DNA from: Clostridium sp. UBA4746
Lineage (GTDB): Bacteria; Bacillota; Clostridia; Clostridiales; Clostridiaceae
Assembly: GCA_002403785.1 (NCBI GenBank)
Contig: DHIM01000321.1
Coordinates: 1-6,285 of the forward strand
DNA length: 6,285 nucleotides
Direction: 5' to 3'
Part shown: positions 1 through 6,263 of the stretch, piece by piece
Layout: every line of letters starts with the position of its first letter
Position numbering within the stretch: the stretch's first letter is position 1
Program-made: the position numbers and the translations under genes
Notes under the pieces: generated by a model
Told to the model about the DNA's origin: nothing
Seen by the model: the letters and a program-made list of their open reading frames with translations, nothing else
The model's database searches: none

Positions 1-492
1 AGCTGTTCCATGTTGATCATCGTGAAATACTGGTATATCTAATATTTTTTTAAGTTTATCTTCTACCTCAAAGCATCTTGGAGCACTAATATCTTCTAAG
101 TTTATTCCACCGAAACCTGGAGAAATAAGTTGTATTGTGCGAACGATTTCATCCACATCCTTTGTATCTAAACAAATTGGAAAAGCATCTACATTTGCAA
201 ATTCTTTAAACAATATAGCCTTACCTTCCATAACTGGAAGTCCTGCTTTGGGTCCTATATCTCCAAGCCCTAGAATAGCAGTACCATCTGTAACCACTGC
301 AACCATATTCCCTTTAGCCGTATATTTGTATACGTTTTCTACGTTCTCATAGATTTTCCTACAAGGTTCTGCAACACCAGGTGTATATGCAAGTCCCAAA
401 TCTTCTTTTGTTTCTATTTTTACTTTTGATTTCACTTCAAGTTTACCTAAATATTTTTCATGCATTTTTAAACTTTCTTCAAAATAATTCAT
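1..492 (-). CDS. maeE: Malic enzyme (malate dehydrogenase, oxaloacetate-decarboxylating), N-terminal part, cut by window edge
   Basis: Malic enzyme oxidatively decarboxylates L-malate to pyruvate and CO2 in the cytoplasm, reducing NAD(P)+. The window holds the first 164 codons; the family's short bacterial form is usually near 390 residues, so more than half lies past position 1. Translating the minus strand from the ATG at 492 shows the family hallmarks in order: LAYTPGVAEPC with the catalytic tyrosine Y36, VVTDGTAILGLGDIGP (about 66-81), VMEGKAILFKEF with the catalytic lysine K91, NLEDISAPRCFE (131-142) with metal-binding E133/D134, and VFHDDQHGTA (155-164) with metal-binding D158/D159. The NAD(P)-binding Rossmann domain is off the window, so cofactor choice cannot be judged. 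The start is supported by GGGGGAG 9 nt upstream. The gene is divergent from a dicarboxylate-sensing two-component operon, which suggests malate induction. The family call is near certain; the symbol follows Lactobacillus casei usage, and malS, mleA or ytsJ-type names are alternatives. Confidence 0.95.
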   Translation of the reverse strand, partial: MNYFEESLKMHEKYLGKLEVKSKVKIETKEDLGLAYTPGVAEPCRKIYENVENVYKYTAKGNMVAVVTDGTAILGLGDIGPKAGLPVMEGKAILFKEFANVDAFPICLDTKDVDEIVRTIQLISPGFGGINLEDISAPRCFEVEDKLKKILDIPVFHDDQHGTA

Positions 493-501
493 TTACTATC
501 T

Positions 502-508
502 CTCCCCC
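502..508 (-). promoter_or_regulatory. Ribosome binding site of the malic enzyme gene
   Basis: On the minus strand this reads GGGGGAG within a longer purine run (AAAGGGGGAGAG), ending 9 nt before the ATG at 492. It is a strong Shine-Dalgarno match and fixes the start of the malic enzyme. Confidence 0.8.
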
Positions 509-520
509 TTTATTAGATGA

Positions 521-534
521 TTTATACGTTTTCA
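521..534. promoter_or_regulatory. Candidate cre (CcpA) site in the malic enzyme leader
   Basis: TTTATACGTTTTCA matches the Firmicute catabolite-responsive consensus TGWNANCGNTNWCA at 8 of 10 defined positions when read on the plus strand; the right half CGTTTTCA is perfect. It lies between the predicted malic enzyme promoter and its start codon, where a bound CcpA would act as a transcriptional roadblock. Glucose repression of malate use would make physiological sense. The call is motif-based only, and AT-rich DNA gives chance matches. Confidence 0.35.
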
Positions 535-535
535 T

Positions 536-641
536 CTTTGTTATTTAAGAATGATTTCTTGATATCATCATAACAACAAATTACATATAATTAAATATTT
601 AGAAAGTTTAAAAACCTTTGTGGTCATTAAAAAAACTTTGT
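536..641 (+). repeat. Phased CTTTGT direct repeats in the divergent intergenic region (possible response-regulator sites)
   Basis: CTTTGT occurs three times in the same orientation, at 536-541, 616-621 and 636-641, so the copies start 80 and 20 bp apart. The last two extend to 11-bp repeats (611-621 and 631-641) that differ at one base. Each copy is followed by an A/T-rich element of the ATTAA / ATTTAA kind: TTATTTAA at 541-548, TCATTAAA at 624-631, TATTAA at 641-646. A looser copy, TTTTGT, is at 686-691, 50 bp past the last. Spacing by near-integral helical turns in one orientation is typical of activator binding sites. From memory, L. casei MaeR binds direct repeats of the form TTATT(A/T)AA, which the 541-548 element matches exactly. 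Function is inferred. Confidence 0.4.
567..575 (-). promoter_or_regulatory. Candidate extended -10 promoter for the malic enzyme
   Basis: On the minus strand positions 575 to 567 read TGT-TATGAT: a TGn extension plus a -10 hexamer with one mismatch to TATAAT. At 17-bp spacing the -35 would be TTTAAT (590-595), a weak match, as expected for an extended -10 promoter or one that needs an activator. The predicted start near 560 gives a leader of about 70 nt. Confidence 0.4.
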
Positions 642-676
642 ATTAATTTTCACAATATATCATTCAAAAATATATA

Positions 677-685
677 TGGTATAAT
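677..685 (+). promoter_or_regulatory. Candidate extended -10 promoter for the sensor kinase / regulator operon
   Basis: TGG-TATAAT combines a perfect -10 hexamer (680-685) with the TGn extension. The hexamer at 17-bp spacing, ATATCA (657-662), is a poor -35, so the extended -10 probably carries recognition. Transcription would start near 692, about 40 nt before the ATG at 732. Confidence 0.5.
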
Positions 686-688
686 TTT

Positions 689-702
689 TGTAAACGTAAC
701 CT
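689..702. promoter_or_regulatory. Weak cre-like sequence at the start of the kinase operon
   Basis: TGTAAACGTAACCT has a perfect left cre half (TGTAAACG) but matches only 7 of 10 defined consensus positions overall. It overlaps the expected transcription start, a position where CcpA would repress. It is weaker than the site at 521-534. Confidence 0.2.
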
Positions 703-717
703 GAGTTTAAAATATAT

Positions 718-725
718 AAGAGGTG
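718..725 (+). promoter_or_regulatory. Ribosome binding site of the sensor kinase gene
   Basis: AAGAGGTG lies 6 nt before the ATG at 732. It is a good Shine-Dalgarno match and supports that start. Confidence 0.75.
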
Positions 726-731
726 AAATAG

Positions 732-2303
732 ATGAAGTTAAAGACAAAAATCACAACCACTGTAATAGGAATTTTAATTTTGACTATTGGGAGCATATCC
801 ATACTTTCTTTTAATCAAATGAAAATAATGCTTAAAGATCAATTTGGACGCAACCTTTTAGATATTGCAAATTCTGTCTCAATGAGTTATCTTGTACAAA
901 ATTATTTGACAGGAAATAATCAAATTAATGAAGCAAGCTTAGACAATCAGATAGAAGCCATAAGGATTAAAACTAAAGTGGAATTTATTGTAGTTATGAA
1001 TATGAAAGGAATACGATATTCGCATCCCATAAAACGGAAAATCGGTAAAAAATTTGAGGGCGGAGATGAAAAACGCGTTCTAACAACAGGAGAAGCGTAT
1101 GTATCAGAAGCAGAGGGTAGCTTAGGACCATCACTTAGAGTATTTACCCCAATATTTAAAGATGGAAAGCAAATTGGAGCGGTAGCTGTAGGAAACCCAC
1201 TCAATCAGGTTTATAATGAAATTTATTTAAAAATAGATGAATTTATACCATTTATAATATTAGGATTATTTTTAGGAGTAATTGCCGCGACTCTACTATC
1301 CTCCAATATTAAAAAAAGTATTTTCGGTCTTGAACCAAAAGAAATCGCGTGGATTTTAAAAGAAAAGGAAGCTGTACTTGAAAGTGTCAAAGAAGGGATT
1401 TTAGCTGTTGATAAAAAAGGTAGAGTCACATTATTTAACAAAGCAGCTGGTGATATTTTGGAACTTACCGAAGAAGATATAGGCAAGCATATTACAAATC
1501 TTTCTTATGAAAATAAAATATTTGAAGTTCTGAAGGCAGGCAAATATTATGAAAACATAGAAATGAAAGTAAGACCAGGCTTAACTATTTTATGCAAATA
1601 TAATCCTCTTAAAAATGATAAAAATGAAGTAATTGGAGTAGTACTGAATTTCAGGGATTTAACGGAAGTTAAAAAAATGGCAGAAGAACTTACAGGAATA
1701 AAGAAAATGACTTGGTCCCTTAGAGCACAAAATCATGAATTTATGAATAAACTCCATACTATCTCTGGAATGATACAGCTTGGAGAATACGTGGAAGCTG
1801 TAAGATTCATATCAGATATTTCTAAAACCCGGAAGGAAATCAGTAGTATTCTTACCGATAGAATCAAAAATGTATCAATCGTAGCTTTGCTATTTTCAAA
1901 ATATAATAAAGCAGAAGAAGACAGAATAAAATTCGAAATTGACATTGATTGTCAATTAAATCAATTACCACAAGATATGAGAGAAGATGAATTAGGTTCT
2001 GTTATTGGAAATTTAATTGAGAATTCTTTTGAAGAAGTAAGTAGCACAGGAGGCGGAACTGTCTACTTTAAAATTTATGAAATAGATAATTGCTTAAAAA
2101 TTAAAATAAATGATAATGGACCAGGTATTTCCCCCGATATGAGAAACAGCATATACGAAATTGGGACTTCAACTAAAACTGGTCAGCGTGGGGTTGGTAT
2201 GTATATTGTAAAAAAAATAATCGATGAAATGCAAGGCACGATTGAATTTAGAGTAGAAAATGGAACCAGCTGGGATATAAGTATACCTATGAAAAGGAGT
2301 TGA
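732..2303 (+). CDS. maeK: Membrane sensor histidine kinase, DcuS/CitA family, probably sensing malate or another C4-dicarboxylate
   Basis: This 523-residue kinase has the full CitA/DcuS layout. A first membrane helix (about 8-27) is followed by an extracytoplasmic PAS-like sensor domain (about 35-168) and a second helix (about 171-190). A cytoplasmic PAS domain (about 212-312) follows, then the dimerisation/phosphoacceptor segment with H335 in RAQNHEFMNKLH, and a HATPase_c domain with N-box N427/N431, G1 DNGPG (461-465) and G2 GQRGVGM (484-490). The sensor domain has R95..H98 (RYSHP) and R136..F138 (SLRVF), which line up with the residues known to bind fumarate in E. coli DcuS (R107, H110, R147, F149). 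This supports a dicarboxylate ligand over an unrelated signal. All catalytic motifs are intact. The gene is divergent from malic enzyme and cotranscribed with the response regulator, 5 nt downstream. Malate as ligand is inferred from context; citrate, fumarate or succinate are possible. Equivalent names are malK, dctS or dcuS. Confidence 0.93.
   Translation: MKLKTKITTTVIGILILTIGSISILSFNQMKIMLKDQFGRNLLDIANSVSMSYLVQNYLTGNNQINEASLDNQIEAIRIKTKVEFIVVMNMKGIRYSHPIKRKIGKKFEGGDEKRVLTTGEAYVSEAEGSLGPSLRVFTPIFKDGKQIGAVAVGNPLNQVYNEIYLKIDEFIPFIILGLFLGVIAATLLSSNIKKSIFGLEPKEIAWILKEKEAVLESVKEGILAVDKKGRVTLFNKAAGDILELTEEDIGKHITNLSYENKIFEVLKAGKYYENIEMKVRPGLTILCKYNPLKNDKNEVIGVVLNFRDLTEVKKMAEELTGIKKMTWSLRAQNHEFMNKLHTISGMIQLGEYVEAVRFISDISKTRKEISSILTDRIKNVSIVALLFSKYNKAEEDRIKFEIDIDCQLNQLPQDMREDELGSVIGNLIENSFEEVSSTGGGTVYFKIYEIDNCLKIKINDNGPGISPDMRNSIYEIGTSTKTGQRGVGMYIVKKIIDEMQGTIEFRVENGTSWDISIPMKRS
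2292..2299 (+). promoter_or_regulatory. Ribosome binding site that decides the response-regulator start
   Basis: AAAAGGAG sits inside the last codons of the kinase gene. It ends directly against a TTG at 2300, leaving no spacing, but lies 9 nt before the ATG at 2309. The spacing rules out TTG and selects ATG 2309. Confidence 0.8.
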
Positions 2304-2308
2304 AACTA

Positions 2309-3001
2309 ATGATTGAAGTAATGATTATAGAAGATGATCCTATGGTACTTGATATCAATATAAAATTTCTAAAAAAAGTGGAGGGTTTTGCGTTAACTAA
2401 GGCAGCAAGCAACCTTACAGAAGCTAAAAAATTTATGGCTAACCATAAACCAGATTTAATTTTACTTGATATCTATCTTCCTAAAGAAAATGGAATCGAC
2501 TTTTTAAAATGGCTTCGAGCCGAAGAAATAAATGTGGATGTTATTTTAATCACTGCAGACAAGACCATTAATAGAGTTCAAGAGGCTTTTCGATATGGAG
2601 CCCGCGATTATTTAATTAAACCTTTTACATTAGAGCGGTTTGAAGAATCACTGCTTAGATATAAAGATAGATATTATAACTTTAAAAAAGGAAATGAAAT
2701 TGAACAAAACGAATTAGACAAGTATATTTCAAGTAGTAAAGATATAGAAGAATACAATAATAATGCTAGTCAAGATTTAACAAAAGGATTAAATAGATAT
2801 ACTTATGAAAAGATATGGAAACAAGTTGAGAAGATAGGCGAAAACTATATTACCGCAGAAGAACTAAGCGAAACTTTAGGAATTGCAAGAGTTACTTGCA
2901 GAAAGTATTTGGAATATATGACCAAAGAAGGAAAAGTTCGTATGTTAATTGAGTATGGTAAGATAGGAAGACCTCAGCACAAATATAAGATAAATACTTA
3001 A
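2309..3001 (+). CDS. maeR: Response regulator, DcuR/CitB family, partner of the upstream kinase
   Basis: Cytoplasmic transcriptional regulator of 230 residues from the ATG at 2309. An in-frame TTG at 2300 would add three residues but abuts the Shine-Dalgarno sequence. The N-terminal receiver domain (about 2-120) has the acidic pair E8/D9/D10 (IIEDD), phosphoacceptor D54 (LILLDIYLP), T82 (LITAD) and K104 (LIKPF). A linker rich in Asn, Glu and Lys (about 122-165) leads to a C-terminal helix-turn-helix (about 181-210, ITAEELSETLGIARVTCRKYLEYM), the family's usual output domain. Overall length is typical for DcuR/CitB proteins. It follows the kinase with a 5-nt gap and is translationally close-coupled. 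The likely target is the divergent malic enzyme promoter, possibly also its own; the repeats at 536-641 are candidate sites. Family assignment is firm, the regulon is inferred. Other names are malR, dctR and dcuR. Confidence 0.93.
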   Translation: MIEVMIIEDDPMVLDINIKFLKKVEGFALTKAASNLTEAKKFMANHKPDLILLDIYLPKENGIDFLKWLRAEEINVDVILITADKTINRVQEAFRYGARDYLIKPFTLERFEESLLRYKDRYYNFKKGNEIEQNELDKYISSSKDIEEYNNNASQDLTKGLNRYTYEKIWKQVEKIGENYITAEELSETLGIARVTCRKYLEYMTKEGKVRMLIEYGKIGRPQHKYKINT

Positions 3002-3050
3002 GGTACCATAATAACTTTTCTATAAAGTTATTATGGTACCTCTTTTTTCT
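3001..3050 (+). terminator. Strong Rho-independent terminator of the kinase/regulator operon, between convergent genes
   Basis: A perfect 18-bp inverted repeat (arms 3001-3018 and 3024-3041, outer bases AGGTACC/GGTACCT) encloses a 5-nt loop, TCTAT, and is followed by CTTTTTTCT. The T-tract is on the plus strand, so it terminates the regulator transcript. The first stem base is the last base of the regulator's TAA stop. The leftward treC gene stops at 3056, so its transcript also runs through this hairpin, but the minus strand past 3001 has only an interrupted T-rich stretch, and termination that way is probably weaker. Confidence 0.92.
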
Positions 3051-3055
3051 AGCTT

Positions 3056-4714
3056 CTATTTTATATAAAAAACAATAGATTCATATGGTCTTAATTTCAA
3101 ATTTTTAATATTGTTTAGTGTATCTTTATAATTTGATATCATGATAGTTGATTGTCCAGTTAGCAATAAATTTTCTGGTAAATTAAAAATAACTTCTTTC
3201 CCATAAAAATTATTTATAACTAAAAGCTTCCCAGCCTTCCATAAACGGATATAAGCAAATATCTGAGAATCCTCTTTTAATATAAGTTTAAAATCACCAT
3301 AAGCAATTACATCATATTCTTTTCTAAGTTCTATAAGCTTTTTATAGTGATAAAAAATAGAATTTTCGTCCTTCAAAGCATTTTCGGCATTTATTTCTTT
3401 GTAATTGTCACATATGGATATATGTGGTGTTCCTATAGTAAATCCAGCATTTTTCGAATCATCCCATTGAACTGGAGTTCGAGAATTATCTCTTGATTTT
3501 GATTGTAAAATTTTAATTATCTCTTTATTATCTATTCCCTGTTCTTTTAAAATATTGTAACAATTAATTGATTCTACATCTTTATATAACTCAATTTTAT
3601 CGAAATATGGATTTGTCATACCAAACTCTTCACCTTGGTAAATATATGGTGTTCCTCTTAACATATGCAATGTTGTTGCCAGCATTTTTGCAGATTCTTT
3701 ATGATATTTTTTATCATCACCAAAACGAGACACAATACGTGGCTGATCATGATTGCACCAAAACACAGCATTCCAACCATTACTTTTCTCAATTCCAACC
3801 TGCCAAGCATTAAGGATTTGTTTTAACTGCTTAAAATCAAAATCCATTAAACTCCACTTATCCCCGTTTTTATAATCAACTTTAAGATGATGAAAGTTAA
3901 ATACCATAGATAATTCTTTTTCCTGTGGATTCGAATATTTAATGCAATTTTCTATAGTTGTTGAAGACATTTCTCCGACTGTAATAATATCACTACATTT
4001 ACCAAAGGTTTCTTTGTTAAGTTCTTTTATATATTCATGAATTTTAGGACCATCTGTATAAAAACGTCGACCATCGCCTCTAAAATCATCTTCATATTTT
4101 TCTGGTTTTGAAATCAAATTAATTACATCAAAACGAAAGCCCTTTACTCCCTTTTCAATCCAAAAATTAACCACATCAAAAACTTCTTGTTTCATTTCTT
4201 CATTTTTCCAATTAAGGTCTGCTTGAGTTTTATCAAACAAATGCAAATAATATTCATTAAATTCTTTTATATATTCCCAAGTCGTGCCACCAAACTTAGA
4301 AATCCAATTTGTTGGTTCATTCCCATTTTTAGGTTCTTTAAATATATAGTAATTTTTATATTTTTCATCACCATCCGTAGCTTTTTTAAACCATTTATGT
4401 TTTATAGACGTATGGTTAAATACCATATCTAACATAACATCTATGCCTAATTTCTTAGCTTCTCTTACCATTTCCTCAAAATCTTCCATTGTACCAAACA
4501 CACTATCAATACTGCAATAATCTGCTACATCATAACCATTATCTATTTGGGGAGAACTATAAAATGGTGTTAACCATATATAGTCTACTCCTAAGACTTT
4601 TAAATAATTTAATTTTTCAGTAACACCTTTTAAATCACCAGTCCCATCCCCATTAGAATCCTTAAATGATTTAGGATAAATTTGATAGACCACACTTTTT
4701 TTAAAATCTTTCAT
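3056..4714 (-). CDS. treC: Trehalose-6-phosphate hydrolase (alpha,alpha-phosphotrehalase), GH13 family
   Basis: Cytoplasmic enzyme that hydrolyses trehalose 6-phosphate, delivered by the PTS permease upstream, to glucose and glucose 6-phosphate. The 552-residue length is normal for the family. The GH13 barrel starts at the N-terminus (VVYQIYPKSF, 8-17). Conserved region I is DMVFNH (96-101), region II is GFRFDVINL with nucleophile D196, region III is VGEMSS with acid/base E248, and region IV is NHDQPR with D323 stabilising the transition state. Segments typical of TreC rather than oligo-1,6-glucosidase are GDGRRFYTDGP (213-223), EMSSTTIENCIKYSNP (248-263) and FNFHHLKVDY (272-281). A C-terminal beta domain follows (about 470-552). 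No signal peptide is visible, as expected for a phosphosugar substrate. The ATG at 4714 is preceded by AAAGGAG at 9-nt spacing. It lies 54 nt downstream of treB on the same strand, so they form an operon. Bacillus subtilis calls the orthologue treA. Confidence 0.96.
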   Translation of the reverse strand: MKDFKKSVVYQIYPKSFKDSNGDGTGDLKGVTEKLNYLKVLGVDYIWLTPFYSSPQIDNGYDVADYCSIDSVFGTMEDFEEMVREAKKLGIDVMLDMVFNHTSIKHKWFKKATDGDEKYKNYYIFKEPKNGNEPTNWISKFGGTTWEYIKEFNEYYLHLFDKTQADLNWKNEEMKQEVFDVVNFWIEKGVKGFRFDVINLISKPEKYEDDFRGDGRRFYTDGPKIHEYIKELNKETFGKCSDIITVGEMSSTTIENCIKYSNPQEKELSMVFNFHHLKVDYKNGDKWSLMDFDFKQLKQILNAWQVGIEKSNGWNAVFWCNHDQPRIVSRFGDDKKYHKESAKMLATTLHMLRGTPYIYQGEEFGMTNPYFDKIELYKDVESINCYNILKEQGIDNKEIIKILQSKSRDNSRTPVQWDDSKNAGFTIGTPHISICDNYKEINAENALKDENSIFYHYKKLIELRKEYDVIAYGDFKLILKEDSQIFAYIRLWKAGKLLVINNFYGKEVIFNLPENLLLTGQSTIMISNYKDTLNNIKNLKLRPYESIVFYIK

Positions 4715-4723
4715 ACTCTACTA

Positions 4724-4730
4724 CTCCTTT
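4724..4730 (-). promoter_or_regulatory. Ribosome binding site of treC, in the treB-treC gap
   Basis: The minus strand reads AAAGGAG, 9 nt before the ATG at 4714. The 54-nt gap (4715-4768) shows no convincing terminator; a 5-bp ATAGA/TCTAT pairing is too weak. This supports cotranscription with treB. Confidence 0.75.
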
Positions 4731-4768
4731 ATATGCATTATAGATTTAACATTTTTCTATTTTTTCTT

Positions 4769-6205
4769 CTAATCCTCTGGTGTAAACTTCGCTGCAAATT
4801 TTGTTTTAGAAAGAATAATAGTCAATATAAATGGAACCACAACTGCCACCAGCATTGCTAATGAAAAAATCCACATATATTTAGGTTTAATAGATAGTAT
4901 ACCAGGAATTCCACCAACACCGATTGAATTTGCCATGACTCCTGAAGCCACTGATATTACGCCTGCAATTGCTGAGCCTGTCATAGCTGCTAGAAATGGA
5001 TATACGTATTTTAAATTGATACCAAACATAGCTGGCTCAGTTACTCCAAGGTAACAAGAAATAGCTGCTGGTATTGATACTTGCTCTTCTTCCGGTTTAG
5101 TCTTTTTATTTATAAATATCATTGCTAAAACTGCAGAACCTTGAGCTATATTTGAAAGTGCTATCATTGGCCATAAATTTGTTCCACCAAATTGAGCCAT
5201 AAGTTGTAAATCAATAGCATTTGTCATATGATGTAATCCAGTAATTACGAGTGGTGCATAAAAGAATCCAAACACTGCTGCAAATAACCACCCCAAAGAA
5301 GAAGTTAAACTATTATACACTACACTTGATATTGCTGAACCTATTGCCCAACCTATTGGTCCTAAGACAGTATGTGCTATTATTACAGTTGGAACTAATG
5401 CTAGGAATGGTACCACTATCATTGATATATATTCTGGAACAATCTTGCGCACGTTCTTTTCCAATATTGCCAAAAGAAATCCTGCCATTATCGCTGGAAT
5501 AACTTGTGCTTGATAACCTATCATTTGAATATGAAAAGCTCCGAAATTCCAGAATGGAATCTTATCCGCAGCAGTACTTGCTACATCATAAGCATTTAAT
5601 AACTGAGGAGATACTAGCGTAAGACCTAATACAATTCCGAGTATTTCAGTTGTTCCCATCTTTTTAGATATAGACCAGGTTATTCCTACTGGTAAGAAGT
5701 TAAATATAGCTTCACCAATTAACCACAAGAAAGAATGGACTCCAGCCCAGAATGGATATATCTGGGTTATTGTTTTGGTTCCATCTTCAAGAAATTTAAT
5801 ATCACCGATTACATTACGGAAACCTAATATCAATCCTCCAACTACAAGTGCTGGAATAAGAGGTGTAAATATCTCCGCTAAATTAGCAAGCATTCTTTGA
5901 ATAAAACTCATGTTACCTTTCGCCGCTACCTTTGCCTTGTCTTTACTAACCCCATCCACCCCTGAAACGTTTACAAAATCATTGTAAAAATCAGGTACTT
6001 CATTCCCTATAATAACCTGAAATTGTCCAGCTTGTACAAAGGTCCCTTTTACTGTCTTAATATTTTTAATTTTTTTAACATCTGCTTTTTTATCATCCTT
6101 TAATACAAATCTCATACGGGTTGCGCAATGAGATACTGCTACAATATTTTCTTTCCCACCAATATATTCCAATAACTGTTTTGAGTCTTCTGAAAACTTA
6201 CTCAT
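4769..6205 (-). CDS. treB: PTS trehalose permease, EIIBC component
   Basis: Membrane permease that imports trehalose and phosphorylates it to trehalose 6-phosphate using the phosphoenolpyruvate phosphotransferase chain. It has 478 residues, the usual size for a two-domain EIIBC of the glucose/sucrose/trehalose superfamily. The EIIB domain (about 1-80) carries the phosphorylated cysteine C27 in SHCATRMRF, plus KTVKGTFVQAGQFQVIIG (50-67). The EIIC domain (about 100-470) has roughly ten hydrophobic helices and the family signatures TGLHHMTNAID (322-332), with neighbouring H325/H326, and GVTEPAMFG with E389. It ends at 478 with no EIIA domain, so a separate or borrowed EIIA (glucose type) must donate phosphate, as in Bacillus TreP and E. 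coli TreB. The trehalose substrate is assigned mainly from the adjoining treC, since sucrose and beta-glucoside EIIBC proteins look similar. The ATG at 6205 has a strong Shine-Dalgarno 7 nt upstream. TAG stop at 4771-4769. Confidence 0.94.
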   Translation of the reverse strand: MSKFSEDSKQLLEYIGGKENIVAVSHCATRMRFVLKDDKKADVKKIKNIKTVKGTFVQAGQFQVIIGNEVPDFYNDFVNVSGVDGVSKDKAKVAAKGNMSFIQRMLANLAEIFTPLIPALVVGGLILGFRNVIGDIKFLEDGTKTITQIYPFWAGVHSFLWLIGEAIFNFLPVGITWSISKKMGTTEILGIVLGLTLVSPQLLNAYDVASTAADKIPFWNFGAFHIQMIGYQAQVIPAIMAGFLLAILEKNVRKIVPEYISMIVVPFLALVPTVIIAHTVLGPIGWAIGSAISSVVYNSLTSSLGWLFAAVFGFFYAPLVITGLHHMTNAIDLQLMAQFGGTNLWPMIALSNIAQGSAVLAMIFINKKTKPEEEQVSIPAAISCYLGVTEPAMFGINLKYVYPFLAAMTGSAIAGVISVASGVMANSIGVGGIPGILSIKPKYMWIFSLAMLVAVVVPFILTIILSKTKFAAKFTPED

Positions 6206-6212
6206 ATAAAAT

Positions 6213-6231
6213 CCCCCCTCGTATAATTATA
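6213..6231 (-). promoter_or_regulatory. treB ribosome binding site and -10-like hexamer
   Basis: The minus strand reads GGGGGG within GAGGGGGGA (about 6218-6213), 7 nt before the treB ATG, and a perfect TATAAT at 6231-6226. The hexamer at 17-bp spacing is CTAAAA, a poor -35. If this is the promoter, the leader is very short (transcription would start near 6219, next to the Shine-Dalgarno), so the true start may lie further upstream, partly outside the window. The ribosome site is firm and the promoter is tentative. Confidence 0.4.
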
Positions 6232-6248
6232 ATTCCTAAGCTCTAATC

Positions 6249-6263
6249 TTTTAGTTCCTAAAA
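6249..6263. promoter_or_regulatory. 15-bp dyad upstream of treB, candidate operator
   Basis: TTTTAG-TTC-CTAAAA is a perfect 6-bp inverted repeat with a 3-bp centre. It overlaps the expected -35 position of the -10-like hexamer at 6231-6226, where a repressor would block polymerase. It does not resemble the TTGTATATACAA operator known for Bacillus TreR. The A/T-rich arms make chance occurrence plausible. No regulator gene is visible in the window. Confidence 0.3.

Noticed and set aside
137..352. Plus-strand open frame of 71 codons
   Set aside because: It is antisense to the conserved malic enzyme coding sequence and has no recognisable domain; a shadow frame.
551..568. ATGAT...ATCAT inverted repeat and the TGATATCA palindrome in the malate intergenic region
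   Set aside because: The arms are short and A/T-rich, with no flanking T-tract or match to a known operator; likely chance.
947..1945. Three minus-strand open frames (70-87 codons) within the sensor kinase gene
   Set aside because: They lie opposite an intact kinase reading frame whose motifs are all conserved, and their products are low-complexity Ser/Ile/Leu-rich; shadow frames.
3568..4432. Two plus-strand open frames of 81 codons within treC
   Set aside because: They are antisense to conserved GH13 motifs, and the Phe/Ile/His-rich products resemble no protein family.
3056..4714. Oligo-1,6-glucosidase or another GH13 alpha-glucosidase instead of TreC
   Set aside because: The core motifs are shared, but the TreC-like segments at residues 213-223, 248-263 and 272-281 and the adjacent PTS EIIBC gene favour trehalose-6-phosphate hydrolase.
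4715..4768. Possible terminator or attenuator between treB and treC
   Set aside because: Only a 5-bp ATAGA/TCTAT pairing with an 11-nt loop can be found; too weak to call.
5251..5502. Plus-strand open frame of 83 codons within treB
   Set aside because: It is antisense to the EIIC domain, and its Leu-rich product merely mirrors the membrane-helix codons.
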